DNA from: Paenibacillus oceani
GTDB taxonomy: Bacteria; Bacillota; Bacilli; Paenibacillales; NBRC-103111
DNA length: 64,000 nt
Direction: 5' to 3'
Assembly (NCBI RefSeq): GCF_014705615.1
Contig: NZ_JACXJA010000005.1
Span: forward strand, 310,001 to 374,000
Position numbers and translations under genes: made by a program. A model generated the notes under the pieces. That model saw only the letters and a program-made list of their open reading frames with translations, made no database searches and had not been told where the DNA came from. Of this stretch, positions 34,028 to 44,070 are shown piece by piece (the stretch's first letter is position 1; each line of letters starts with the position of its first letter).

Positions 34028-35441
34028 AGAACCCGCTAATCATTCCCATCATCCGGCGCCGTCCGGTTCGACACCTGAGAAAAAGCCGTTAAACCCGCTT
34101 GCCCAAACGATGAAAATGCAGCTCAGCTATGACGAGCTGACCAACTGTATGCGCTGCGGCTTCTGCCAAGCCGCTTGTCCGACCTTTATCGAGACAGGGC
34201 TTGAGGCGGCTTCGCCGCGCGGCCGGATTGCGCTGATGAAGGCGGTCGTCGACGGCATTATGGAGCCCGACCAGAAGTTCCAGAATCAGATGGATCTGTG
34301 TCTCGGCTGCCGTGCCTGTGAGCCGGTATGTCCCGCCGACGTCAAATACGGCCATCTGCTGGAGGCGACGCGCGATTCGGTGGAGCAGCACGTCGAACAC
34401 CGCTGGTTCATTAAGGCGGCGCGCAAAGTTGCCTTCAAGCAAGTATTCCCTAAGCAAAACCGGATGAAGCTGGTAGGCAAGCTGCTGCGGACGTACCAAA
34501 CATCCGGTCTGCAAAAAGTCGCCCACGGCATCGGGGTCATGAAGCTGTTCCCGAAAAATATGAGAGAGATGGAGCCGATCTTGCCGGTAGCGTCCGGCCG
34601 CGGCGTATTCGAGACGTTCGGAACGCGCGTCCCTGCCAAAGGCGAGAAAATCGGCACTGTAGGCATGTTCCGCGGCTGTCTGATGGACGTGTTGTTCACG
34701 GAAACGAATCTGAACACCGTTCGTCTGCTGACCGAAGCCGGGTTCGATGTCATTATTCCGGAGACGCAAAACTGCTGTGGCGCGCTTCACGCTCATGCCG
34801 GTGAGATGAGCCAGGCCAAGGAATTGGCGAAAAAAAACGTGCGCGCATTCCGCGAAGCGAACGTCGATTATATCGCGTCCAACGCGGGAGGCTGCGGTGC
34901 GCTGCTGGTCGAATACGATCACCTGCTGCATGACGAGCCTGAATATGCCGACGACGGCAAATGGTTTGCTTCGCGCGTGAAGGACATCAGTTTGCTGCTG
35001 CTCGAAAAAGGCCGGCTCCCTTCATTCGAGGAACCCAAAGCGGCACAAGATGACGGCAAGCCGCTGACGATCACATACCAGGATTCCTGCCATCTGCGCA
35101 ACGTGATGCGGTCGTCGGGAGCTCCCCGCAACCTGATGAACCGGGTCGCCAACGTCAAATTCGTCGAGCTCCAGGGCTCCGACCGCTGCTGCGGCTCCGC
35201 AGGCATCTATAACATTGTGCAGACCGATATGGCCAACCAGATTCTGGAGCACAAGATGGAGCATGTCAAAGAAACGAACGCCCATCTTATGATTACGAGC
35301 AATCCCGGCTGTCTGCTGCAAATGAAGCTCGGGATCGAACGCGAGAAGCTGTCGGATCAAATGGAAGCCGTTCATATCGTCGACTTTTTGTACGACCGGT
35401 TGAAATCGGATGACCGCTCTCCGGAGTCCTCCTCGAAATAA
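34014..35441 (+). CDS. glcF: Glycolate/lactate oxidase Fe-S subunit GlcF
   Basis: A 475-residue protein with two 4Fe-4S motifs near the N-terminus (CMRCGFCQAACP and CLGCRACEPVCP) and two cysteine-rich CCG domains (ENCCGALHAHAG-like and RCCGSAGIYN). It takes electrons from GlcD to the quinone pool. ATG 34014-34016 lies inside the glcD 3' end, so the genes are coupled. A strong terminator follows. Confidence 0.9.
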   Translation: MAAVKEPANHSHHPAPSGSTPEKKPLNPLAQTMKMQLSYDELTNCMRCGFCQAACPTFIETGLEAASPRGRIALMKAVVDGIMEPDQKFQNQMDLCLGCRACEPVCPADVKYGHLLEATRDSVEQHVEHRWFIKAARKVAFKQVFPKQNRMKLVGKLLRTYQTSGLQKVAHGIGVMKLFPKNMREMEPILPVASGRGVFETFGTRVPAKGEKIGTVGMFRGCLMDVLFTETNLNTVRLLTEAGFDVIIPETQNCCGALHAHAGEMSQAKELAKKNVRAFREANVDYIASNAGGCGALLVEYDHLLHDEPEYADDGKWFASRVKDISLLLLEKGRLPSFEEPKAAQDDGKPLTITYQDSCHLRNVMRSSGAPRNLMNRVANVKFVELQGSDRCCGSAGIYNIVQTDMANQILEHKMEHVKETNAHLMITSNPGCLLQMKLGIEREKLSDQMEAVHIVDFLYDRLKSDDRSPESSSK

Positions 35442-35445
35442 ATGA

Positions 35446-35475
35446 AAAAGCTGCCCACTGCGGGCAGCTTTTTTT
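35446..35475. terminator. Bidirectional terminator after glcF
   Basis: AAAAAGCTGCCC / GGGCAGCTTTTT is followed by more T on the plus strand and by A-rich sequence on the other side, so it may serve glcF and ytfJ. Confidence 0.88.
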
Positions 35476-35493
35476 GCTATTAATAACCATCAA

Positions 35494-36018
35494 TTACACG
35501 ATAACGTTCGTCTCGTTGGAAATGATTCCGCTGTCGCTTGTCGGGATTACGCCGCTCATCGTGCTTTTGTTCGCTTTCAGCATGCTCTGGATTTTGTCGA
35601 CGACATGCGGAGCCGAATCGATCAGCCGTTCATACAGGTGAGTCTGGTTATCCAGCGGAACGACCTTCACTCCGTGCTTGCCGACGACAAGAAACGCGAT
35701 TGGCGTAATCGATACGCCTCCGCCGCTACCGCCGCCGAACGGAAGCGCCGGCTGCCCGTACGAATCGGTGCGGTGCTGCTGGCCTTGGCCGCCATTTTGG
35801 TGTTGTCCGCCTGCATGGTGATGATCCTGGTTGTCGGTGGGTTCGACGGAAAACTCGCTTCCGCCTGCGGCAAAGCCGAATCCAACCTTGCTGATCGGCA
35901 TGATGACGCTGCCGTCGGGGGTTTCGACCGGATCGCCGACGATCGTATTCACGTCGACCATTTCTTTAATATTTTCCATCGCGGTCTTCATTAGACCTTG
36001 AATCGGATGTTCACTCAC
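35494..36018 (-). CDS. ytfJ: GerW family sporulation protein YtfJ
   Basis: A 174-residue spore protein. The conserved GerW core (MKTAMENIKEMVDVNTIVGDPV and the GGGSGGGVSITPIAFLVV glycine-rich block) is interrupted by a His/Gln/Gly-rich linker (DNQDHHHAGGQHQNGG). In Bacillus, YtfJ is made in the forespore under sigma-F/G and is needed for normal nutrient germination. I start it at GTG 36016-36018 behind GGAGGAGG; the longer frame has no support. Confidence 0.88.
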   Translation of the reverse strand: MSEHPIQGLMKTAMENIKEMVDVNTIVGDPVETPDGSVIMPISKVGFGFAAGGSEFSVEPTDNQDHHHAGGQHQNGGQGQQHRTDSYGQPALPFGGGSGGGVSITPIAFLVVGKHGVKVVPLDNQTHLYERLIDSAPHVVDKIQSMLKANKSTMSGVIPTSDSGIISNETNVIV

Positions 36019-36164
36019 ACGTATTCCTCCTCCGGTTGGCTCTATGCTGATGGATGACGACTTCTCATACAGGCATAGGTTACCCAATGGAGTAACGGTT
36101 ATGTACCCGGAAACCTTATTAATTCATTCCTCTTCCGACATTATGGCCAGACCGCGGCCTTCCA

Positions 36165-36839
36165 TCAAGACGGCTTGAACCAGATCTTCCTCCAAGTCCG
36201 CAGCCCGCCTTTAGCCCGCAATATACGCACCAGCAGCCGGAATGCCGCATATACGGCATACAGCGCCTTCAGCTTGAATTTGCATACCGCCTCCGTCGAG
36301 AACATCGTCCGGTTGAACTGGGGCTGAACGTTTAACGACGGTCTGGCTTCGAGACGGACAAAACGCAGCAAATAGCCGAGTATCGATGTTTTAATCCCCC
36401 ACACCACGCCGGTCGTCACGGCGGTATCCGCCGCGTCTCCGAGTCCGATCCGCGTCACCCAGCTTAGCTCCGTGCAGACGGTACGGGACAACACGGATTT
36501 GGTCCATTCCACAAGTTCGGCGGTATGAGCCAGCAGTATTTTCGTTTTTTGAAAAAATTGTTCGATTCTCTCCCGGGTAATAACGGTTTTATGTTCGTCC
36601 AGCAGCTCGTTTAATTTGCGGTTCATTTTCTCCAAGCGCAGTCGAAAGCCTCGGCCTTCCCATTCGATCAGCGGGATTTTGTAATGAAGCCGGAGCAAGC
36701 CGAACATTCCCCGGATATCGACGGCCAGCGTATCGTCGTTTTCCACCCGCGAATACCGGACTCGAATATGAATATCGCTAATAACGAACAAGAGCATTCC
36801 CGCAACGAGAATGCCCGCGACAAGCCATATCCATAACAT
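36165..36839 (-). CDS. DUF2953 membrane protein (YtfI-like)
   Basis: A 224-residue protein with one N-terminal membrane span (about residues 3-20) and a long helical domain that ends in a very basic tail (RILRAKGGLRTWRKIWFKPS). The family DUF2953 is usually found next to ytfJ, as it is here (77 bases upstream), and the pair is thought to be expressed in sporulation. The function is unknown. Confidence 0.8.
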   Translation of the reverse strand: MLWIWLVAGILVAGMLLFVISDIHIRVRYSRVENDDTLAVDIRGMFGLLRLHYKIPLIEWEGRGFRLRLEKMNRKLNELLDEHKTVITRERIEQFFQKTKILLAHTAELVEWTKSVLSRTVCTELSWVTRIGLGDAADTAVTTGVVWGIKTSILGYLLRFVRLEARPSLNVQPQFNRTMFSTEAVCKFKLKALYAVYAAFRLLVRILRAKGGLRTWRKIWFKPS

Positions 36840-37008
36840 GGCGCCCGATCCCCCGTCATCCTAAAACTCTGGGCGTCAAATGCGCCCGTGTCAAAGTTTA
36901 GTATGACCTTTCCATCGGACCGTATGCGTCAAACGACGGATTGCCGGTACGGCCGAATAAGGGCTTGGCCTCCGTGCGGTCATGCAGCAACAGACGGCCC
37001 GTTTACGA

Positions 37009-37620
37009 TCAGCCGTTGCGTTCCACATCGTCGATTGTAAGCTGCTGATGATTGTCCAGCTTCTCGAACAGCATGCGCGTTTCTTCCTCGAGATCGTCCG
37101 GATTTTGGAACAGTGCCGCTTCCGGCAGCTCCTGAAGGCCGGCCAGCCCAAAATAATCAAGAAACGACTTGGTCGTGCCGTATAAAATCGGCCGGCCTAC
37201 CGCATCGGCGCGGCCGACTTCCATGATCAGATTTTTGGCTACGAGCGTCTGCAGCGCCCGATCCGCTTTCACCCCGCGGATTTCCTCCACTTCGATCCGG
37301 GTGAGCGGCTGCTTGTAAGCGACGATCGCAAGTGTCTCAAGCGCCGCCTGAGACAAGCTCGAACGGGTAGGCGATTGCGCCAATCGTTCGAAATACGGGG
37401 CGTGCGCAGGAAGCGTCGTCAGTTGGTAAGCTCCGGCAATCTCGACGATTTGCACGCCGCGCTCCTCCCGGTGGAAATCCTCGGTCATTTCCTTAAGCAA
37501 GCCGGACACCGCCTGAGGCTGCATCTCGACAACCTCGGCAATCTGCTTCACATCCAGTCCTTCGTCTCCTGCCGCGAACAGCAGCCCTTCAATAACCGAT
37601 TTCATCTGACGGTAATTCAA
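37009..37620 (-). CDS. scpB: Segregation and condensation protein B
   Basis: A 203-residue winged-helix protein that joins ScpA and SMC in the condensin complex. NYRQMKSVIEGLLFAAGDEGL starts the first winged helix and ETLAIVAYKQPLTRIEVEEIRGV lies in the second; both are family signatures. The start is TTG 37618-37620, nine bases behind GGAGG and inside the scpA 3' end (overlap 32 bases), so translation is coupled. Confidence 0.92.
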   Translation of the reverse strand: MNYRQMKSVIEGLLFAAGDEGLDVKQIAEVVEMQPQAVSGLLKEMTEDFHREERGVQIVEIAGAYQLTTLPAHAPYFERLAQSPTRSSLSQAALETLAIVAYKQPLTRIEVEEIRGVKADRALQTLVAKNLIMEVGRADAVGRPILYGTTKSFLDYFGLAGLQELPEAALFQNPDDLEEETRMLFEKLDNHQQLTIDDVERNG

Positions 37621-38371
37621 CCGCCGCACCCTCCTCTTTCGCCTGGATCACAATGTCGTCGAACAGCCGGTTTTGAAAACATACGATCCGTTTGGTCTTC
37701 ATCAGCTCGAGCAGCGCCAGAAACGTAACGACGATCTCTTCCCGCTCCGCGCTATGATCGAACAGTCTGGAGAACAACACTTTCCCTCCGCGATCGACGA
37801 GCAGCGTCAGCACCTCGCGCATCCGTTCCCTGACCGATACTTCGTCGCGCCTGATCTTGGCGACCGTGCTGCGGGACTTCGCCTTGCGCAGCGCACGCTG
37901 GAAGGCGATTACGAGATCGGCGATATCGAGCCCCTCCACCGGGTTCACTTCGACCTCCCGGACAAACGGGGTCAAATCCTCCGGCTCCCGCGTATAAACC
38001 AGGCTGCGTGCCAGCTCCTTATCCCGCAGTTCCTCGGCGATCGCTTTGTACTTGCGGTATTCGAGCAGCTTCTGCACGAGTTCAGCCCTCGGATCGTAGT
38101 TTTCGTCCTCGTAGAAGTCGTCCTCCAGCTCAAGAGGCGGCGGTTTGGGCAACAGCATATGGCTTTTGATCGCAAGCAGCGTAGCGGCCATCACGAGAAA
38201 TTCGCTCGTTACTTCAAGCTCCAGCTCTTGCATCGCAGCCAGCACTTCCATGTATTGTTCGGTTATTTCGCTGATCGGAATGTTATATATATCGATCTCC
38301 GACTTGTCGATCAGATGGAGCAACAGGTCGAGGGGACCTTCGAACGTCTCCAATTTGTAATGCGGCTTCAT
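37589..38371 (-). CDS. scpA: Segregation and condensation protein A
   Basis: A 260-residue kleisin. The N-terminal LETFEGPLDLLLHLI block binds the SMC neck, DIYNIPISEIT follows, and the C-terminal winged helix (FLALLELMKTKRI) binds the SMC head. The acidic stretch around residues 90-100 is normal. The start ATG 38369-38371 has GAGGTGG upstream. It and scpB form the usual pair. Confidence 0.93.
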   Translation of the reverse strand: MKPHYKLETFEGPLDLLLHLIDKSEIDIYNIPISEITEQYMEVLAAMQELELEVTSEFLVMAATLLAIKSHMLLPKPPPLELEDDFYEDENYDPRAELVQKLLEYRKYKAIAEELRDKELARSLVYTREPEDLTPFVREVEVNPVEGLDIADLVIAFQRALRKAKSRSTVAKIRRDEVSVRERMREVLTLLVDRGGKVLFSRLFDHSAEREEIVVTFLALLELMKTKRIVCFQNRLFDDIVIQAKEEGAAVELPSDEIGY

Positions 38372-38453
38372 TCCCGGGTCCACCTCATCTTGCGAATGCG
38401 AATCTCAGTCTAATACCGGCCGCCGGCTTCCGGAAGCGGTGTTATGCTTCTAC

Positions 38454-38921
38454 CTATGCTTCCAGCTGCTTCGTCAGGTTGGCCATCTCGATTGCGGTAA
38501 CGGCAGACTCCCAGCCTTTATTGCCGGCCTTCGTTCCCGCACGCTCGATCGCCTGCTCGATCGAATCGGTCGTCAGCACGCCGAATACCGTCGGTACGCC
38601 CGTTTTCAGTCCGATTGCTGCTACTCCCTTGGCGGCTTCGTTGCACACGTAATCGAAGTGGGGCGTCGAACCGCGGATGACGGCGCCGAGCGTGACTACT
38701 GCGTCGTATTTGCCGCTTGCAGCCATTTTCTGCGCGATCAGAGGGATTTCAAACGCTCCCGGAACCCATGCGATATCGATATCGTCTTCCGCCGCCCCGT
38801 GACGCTTAAACGCATCCAGCGCGCCTCCAAGCAGTTTGGACGTAATGAATTCGTTGAAACGGCCTACTACGATTCCGTATTTGAATCCTTGCGAGATTAA
38901 GTGTCCTTCAAAATGTGCCAT
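38454..38921 (-). CDS. ribH: 6,7-dimethyl-8-ribityllumazine synthase
   Basis: A 155-residue enzyme that condenses ribitylamino-uracil and dihydroxybutanone phosphate. It shows [26 protein letters not shown] (the His is catalytic) and [23 protein letters not shown]. These are intact, and the length is normal for an icosahedral lumazine synthase. The ATG follows AAAGGAG. It is last in ribD-ribE-ribBA-ribH, controlled by the FMN riboswitch. Confidence 0.96.
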   Translation of the reverse strand: MAHFEGHLISQGFKYGIVVGRFNEFITSKLLGGALDAFKRHGAAEDDIDIAWVPGAFEIPLIAQKMAASGKYDAVVTLGAVIRGSTPHFDYVCNEAAKGVAAIGLKTGVPTVFGVLTTDSIEQAIERAGTKAGNKGWESAVTAIEMANLTKQLEA

Positions 38922-38995
38922 GATCTGTTATCTCCTTTAAGTTAAGTTGGTCCGTTGGTAGAGTTCAGTTGTATGGTTCGGTATAGGCTGATCGA

Positions 38996-40228
<1,233 letters not shown>

Positions 40229-40285
40229 CACTTTCACCTCATTATATACATCGTAGTTTATAACACTCCGCGGTCTGTCTGTCCG

Positions 40286-40960
40286 TCACATAAATCCGTT
40301 CTTCGCCAAAAATTCCATCGTCATCCCGCCACCGGTTTTTCCTTGCGGCGAACCGCCCGCTTCTTGACCGCGAAACGACAGCAGACGGTCGATATATTTG
40401 CCCAGCAAATCGTATTCGATATTGATCAGATCGCCCGGCTGTTTGTGCTGCATGACAGTTTGCGCGAGCGTATGCGGGATAATCGATACCGTAAACGAGC
40501 GATCGTCGACCCGGACTACAGTCAGACTGATTCCGTCGAGCGTAATCGAGCCGTGCGGAATTACGAACTTCATCTGGCCCTGATCTTCCGGCTCCAACCG
40601 GAACACAACCGCATTTTCTTCGTTGTGACGAGATACGATCCGCCCCGGCGTATCGACATGGCCCTGCACGATATGTCCGCCGAACCGACCGGTCGCCGGC
40701 ATCGCTCTCTCCAGGTTAACGCTCGTTCCGGGCTGCATATGGCGCAGCGTCGTTTTCCGGAACGTCTCCGGCATGACATCGACGGTAAAGGAAGCCCCGT
40801 CAAAAGCGATGACGGTCAAACAGACGCCGTTAATCGCGATACTGTCCCCAAGATGAACGTCTTCCAGCACCTTTGACGCCTCAACCATCAGCACCATCGC
40901 TTGCCCTTGCTTGCCGATCCGCCTCATCCGCCCGATCTCTTCTACAATTCCGGTGAACAT
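40286..40960 (-). CDS. ribE: Riboflavin synthase alpha chain
   Basis: A 224-residue enzyme that dismutates two lumazine molecules to riboflavin. The first residues MFTGIVEEIG are invariant in the family. Two tandem barrel repeats are seen, with GVCLTV and RFGGHIVQGHVD in the first and DGISLTV in the second. ATG 40958-40960 follows GGGAGGA and lies inside the ribD 3' end (overlap 19 bases). Confidence 0.95.
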   Translation of the reverse strand: MFTGIVEEIGRMRRIGKQGQAMVLMVEASKVLEDVHLGDSIAINGVCLTVIAFDGASFTVDVMPETFRKTTLRHMQPGTSVNLERAMPATGRFGGHIVQGHVDTPGRIVSRHNEENAVVFRLEPEDQGQMKFVIPHGSITLDGISLTVVRVDDRSFTVSIIPHTLAQTVMQHKQPGDLINIEYDLLGKYIDRLLSFRGQEAGGSPQGKTGGGMTMEFLAKNGFM

Positions 40961-42075
40961 TCGGTCTTCCTCCCTTCCGTCCGCTTCGGATATCCGGTAA
41001 TACAACAATCATCGCCGAACCTTTCGATGCTTACACGCTCCAGCATGACGGCCTCCGACATCTTGGCAAAACCGTCCATGGAGAAGGCGCCGGGCGCATC
41101 GGCGCCGCCGACGATTTTCGGAGCCAAAAACAGCACGATCTTATCGATCAGCCCGGCCTCCAGCATCGCGCCGTTCAGCTTGCCTCCGCCTTCGAGCAGC
41201 ACCGATCCGATCTCCCGCTCGGCCAGGATCCCCATCGCTCTACGCAAATCTACGCGCGGCCCTTCCCCGCAGCGGATCACTTCTACGCCAAAGGCGTTCA
41301 GCCGCATCATTTGCTCGATCGATGCCTGGTTCGTCGTGAATACGATGGTCTTCGCTTCCTTATCCTGCACGACACGCGCTTCGATCGGAAGACGAAGCTT
41401 CGAATCGATGACGATCCGCACTGGCTGGATCGAAGGAACGTCGAGTCTGGCGGTGAGCTGCGGATCGTCTGCGATAACGGTATCCACGCCGACCATGATG
41501 CTTTGGTGACGGTGACGCAGCATATGCACGTACGAACGGGATTCCGTACCGCTAATCCATTTGCTGTCCCCGGTTATGGTAGCGATTTTGCCGTCCAGGG
41601 TCGTCGCCGATTTCATTGTGACGAAAGGCAAGCGCGTCGAAATAAACGAATTAAACATTTCATTAAGCGTGCGCGCTTCCTGCTCCAGAACGCCAACGTC
41701 GACTTGAATCCCGTGGCTCCTCAGCTTCTCGATCCCTGTACCGGCCACCTGAGGGTTCGGGTCCGTGCAGGCGACGACGACCCGCTTCACCTTCTCCGCC
41801 ACGAGCCGGTCCGCGCAAGGAGGCGTCCGGCCGAAATGGCTGCACGGCTCCAGCGTTACATAAGCGGTACTGCCCTCGGCTTCCGCCCCGGCCATCAGCA
41901 GAGCGTGCACTTCGGCATGATGGGAGCCCCGCTGAAGATGGGAGCCTAACCCGACGATCCGGCCGTCCTTGACGATGACGCAGCCTACGACAGGGTTGAT
42001 CCCGGTCTGCCCCAATGATTTCTCCGCGAGCTGAAGCGCCAGCCGCATGTAATATTCGTCATTCAACAGTTCCAA
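40942..42075 (-). CDS. ribD: Bifunctional pyrimidine deaminase/reductase RibD
   Basis: A 377-residue enzyme. The deaminase half (1-145) has the zinc site HAEVHAL and PCSHFGRTPPC; the reductase half has KSATTLDGKIAT, SGTESR, VGVDTVIADDP and LLEGGGKLNGAML. The longest frame would start at 42120, but that codon lies within the T run of the riboswitch terminator. I therefore prefer TTG 42073-42075 behind GGTGAG, which gives MELLNDEYYMRLAL and near-family length. It is the first gene of the rib operon. Confidence 0.9.
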   Translation of the reverse strand: MELLNDEYYMRLALQLAEKSLGQTGINPVVGCVIVKDGRIVGLGSHLQRGSHHAEVHALLMAGAEAEGSTAYVTLEPCSHFGRTPPCADRLVAEKVKRVVVACTDPNPQVAGTGIEKLRSHGIQVDVGVLEQEARTLNEMFNSFISTRLPFVTMKSATTLDGKIATITGDSKWISGTESRSYVHMLRHRHQSIMVGVDTVIADDPQLTARLDVPSIQPVRIVIDSKLRLPIEARVVQDKEAKTIVFTTNQASIEQMMRLNAFGVEVIRCGEGPRVDLRRAMGILAEREIGSVLLEGGGKLNGAMLEAGLIDKIVLFLAPKIVGGADAPGAFSMDGFAKMSEAVMLERVSIERFGDDCCITGYPKRTEGRKTECSPEL

Positions 42076-42118
42076 CTCGATCTCACCGCCTATCCCGATT
42101 CGTGCGTGCATTCCAAAC

Positions 42119-42149
42119 AAAAAGCCCCTCTACGCAAGCGTAAAGGGGC
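42119..42149 (-). terminator. Terminator of the rib riboswitch
   Basis: GCCCCTTTACG / CGTAGAGGGGC on the minus strand is followed by five T. It lies about 45 bases before ribD and 235 bases after the aptamer, and should act as the regulated stop. Confidence 0.85.
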
Positions 42150-42384
42150 GGGAAGTCGGATAGTACGGGCGTAATGCGTCATGAAGACATGCGCAAACAG
42201 ACGACCCAATCTCGTCTTTTCGGCGGACGTCGCGCACGAGCGCAAACAGTACGCGAAAGGAAAGCCGCAGCTTATTCCAGCAACGGTCCATACGAAATGG
42301 GCGCAGCAAACCGGTGTCGATGCATGTGAAAAAATGCACATGTTAGCGACGCCAAATGCGGCAGTTCTGTTATTCCTTTTGCCC

Positions 42385-42555
42385 GATTCCTTCTCCCATC
42401 CAGACTATACTGTCGGTCCCGGATTCACACCAGGTCCACCGGCCAAGCACGCGCTTTAGCACGGGTCACGGACTGATCCGCAAGCAGTCGATTATAACGC
42501 AATCGACGCGGAATCACCGCCGGTCGGGATTTTCACCCTGCCCCGAAGGAAAATC
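42385..42555 (-). promoter_or_regulatory. FMN riboswitch (RFN element)
   Basis: On the minus strand the leader carries the conserved RFN parts in order: GGGGCAGGGTGAAAATCCCG, ACCGGCGGT, CAGTCCGTGACCC, GCTTGGCCGGTGGACCTGGT and TGAATCCGGGACCGACAGT. Basal stem P1 is formed by GATTTTCCTT and AAGGAATC. Binding of FMN should favour the terminator at 42119-42149 and shut off ribD-ribE-ribBA-ribH. Confidence 0.95.
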
Positions 42556-42639
42556 GATTCAGTTCCTAGTCTGCCAGTATAATCTTACACCTTCAGCTCC
42601 AAAAGCTGAAAGCCTTTAAATTCACCCAGCATTGTATGA

Positions 42640-42669
42640 ATAGTACCACATTGAAATTGATAAATGCAA
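42640..42669 (-). promoter_or_regulatory. Candidate promoter of the rib operon
   Basis: On the minus strand TTGCAT (42664-42669) and TACTAT (42640-42645) are 18 bases apart, about 85 bases before the aptamer. The boxes are not perfect. Confidence 0.45.
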
Positions 42670-42843
42670 GGATTTTCATGCTTGCTCCCGCTGAATGCGC
42701 CGTCCGCATTGTAAACGAACACGGTTATTCGGGTTCATCCGTGAACACGATCGGGAGTTTCCGTCCATCCGGCTTTGATAATTGGCAAGTTTTCCAGTAC
42801 AATGGATAAAGCACTTGGACATGATAAGGGAGGAACATTAGAC

Positions 42844-43281
42844 ATGACAAAAAAAGGAAGCATCGAGCTGGAAAACGGCGAGAAAGTGTTGATCGATTTT
42901 TTCCCTGAGGAAGCGCCGAACACGGTAGCCAACTTCGAGAAGCTGGCAAACTCCGGATTCTACAACGGTTTGACGTTCCATCGCGTCATTAAGGGTTTCG
43001 TAGCTCAAGGCGGCTGCCCTAGCGGAACAGGCACCGGCGGACCTGGTTACACCATCGATTGCGAAACGGCCACGAACGTCAGCAAACACGAGCGCGGCAC
43101 GCTGTCGATGGCCCACGCCGGCCGGAATACAGGCGGCAGCCAGTTCTTCATCTGTTACCAGCCGCAGCCTCATCTGGACGGCGGACATACGGTATTCGGC
43201 AAAGTCGCCAAAGGGATGGAATTCATCGATGCGGTCAAGCCGGGCGACAAAATGAAAGAAGTAAAAGTTTGGGACGAGTAG
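42844..43281 (+). CDS. ppiB: Peptidyl-prolyl cis-trans isomerase (cyclophilin)
   Basis: A 145-residue cytoplasmic cyclophilin that speeds cis-trans isomerisation of X-Pro bonds. It has [13 protein letters not shown] (catalytic Arg), [16 protein letters not shown] and GHTVFGKV. Length is normal for the short bacterial type. ATG 42844 follows AAGGGAGG; the longer frame is not supported. The position beside the rib operon and lysA is as in B. subtilis. Confidence 0.95.
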   Translation: MTKKGSIELENGEKVLIDFFPEEAPNTVANFEKLANSGFYNGLTFHRVIKGFVAQGGCPSGTGTGGPGYTIDCETATNVSKHERGTLSMAHAGRNTGGSQFFICYQPQPHLDGGHTVFGKVAKGMEFIDAVKPGDKMKEVKVWDE

Positions 43282-43296
43282 AATCACAAGTTCAGG

Positions 43297-43321
43297 AAAG
43301 GGCCGGTTTCCCCGGCTCTTT
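43297..43321 (+). terminator. Terminator-like hairpin after ppiB
   Basis: AAAGGGCCGG / CCGGCTCTTT closes a short loop. The T run behind it is poor, so it may be weak. Confidence 0.5.
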
Positions 43322-43391
43322 CTTATCATAGAGGGGCGGTCCCAACCGTTTTTCTATTTGTTTGAGCCCCGCTTCAACCGTTTTCCTTGTG

Positions 43392-43437
43392 AAAAAAACC
43401 TCAATCTCCGCTTTGCAGTGGAAGTTGAGGTTTTTTC
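43392..43437. terminator. Bidirectional hairpin in the ppiB-lysA spacer
   Basis: AAAAAACCTCAA and TTGAGGTTTTTT pair around a GC-rich loop, with T on both outgoing sides. It is a second and stronger stop for ppiB. Confidence 0.75.
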
Positions 43438-43694
43438 GTTTGGAAATCGGGCCGTTCCCGCATCAGGCGAACCCTATGGGGACAACTCTTATCTCGCTGT
43501 TGATCGATCGCATGCGAGGACGGGAGCTTCCTTGCCGTACAAATTACCATTACGTTGTACTCCGTCCGACAAGAGATGGTCTTTGCAGGTGAACGACAAT
43601 CAATCAGCCGTACCTGCTGTTCGATGATGGACTGCACCGTCTTACGCCAGCTGCCGCAATGTCCGGCTTCCCATACCGCCTGTGAAGCTCTTGC

Positions 43695-43881
43695 GGAAGT
43701 TTCACTTCCGTTATTTGTTGCTATCAGCGGGAAATGGGCATATAGCGGAAGTTTTTGTGCCGTTATTTCCAGCAATCCCCCTTCTAACCTCTAAAAAATC
43801 CAATATAAAGGAAACCAATCTTCCGCTATCGCACGATCATGACGTACACGGCTGGAATAGAGGAAATGACTCTTCCGTTAT
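43695..43881. repeat. Four copies of a GGAA-N8-TTCCGYTAT element
   Basis: Within an otherwise gene-free 790-base spacer (43282-44070) four exact 20-base units share the pattern GGAA, eight variable bases, TTCCG, C or T, TAT. They lie at 43695-43714, 43747-43766 (TGCC instead of TTCC), 43810-43829 and 43862-43881, 52, 63 and 52 bases apart. Each can fold into a small hairpin through GGAA/TTCC. Scattered hairpins of this sort are found in Paenibacillus spacers; I do not know their role. No gene was seen between them. Confidence 0.65.
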
Positions 43882-43988
43882 GTCTGCTTGTCTGCGGCTA
43901 ACTCTGGATTTCTGACCATATGCGTCTAGCACAGCTTAGTAAAACAGCTACCCAAGCAGCTAGCCAGCTCAGCTCACACGCAGGAACC

Positions 43989-44033
43989 AAAAAAGCCTCC
44001 CGACCGCTGCTAAAACAGGCGGGGCAGGAAGCT
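43989..44033 (-). terminator. Terminator after lysA
   Basis: AGCTTCCTGCCCCGCCTG pairs with CAGCGGTCGGGAGGCT (one mismatch, several G-U pairs) on the minus strand and is followed by six T. Confidence 0.75.
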
Positions 44034-44070
44034 TTGTTGCTTTCATTCCTTTTTATCCATCAAAGCCAGC

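Noticed and set aside
42120-42122. Upstream ATG for ribD
   Set aside because: It lies in the T run of the riboswitch terminator and has no ribosome site, so it would not suit the regulated transcript. A TTG at 42073-42075 fits better.
43440-44070. CRISPR-like array in the ppiB-lysA spacer
   Set aside because: The repeated unit is only 20 bases with a variable centre, spacer lengths differ and no cas gene is nearby. It is listed as a hairpin repeat instead.
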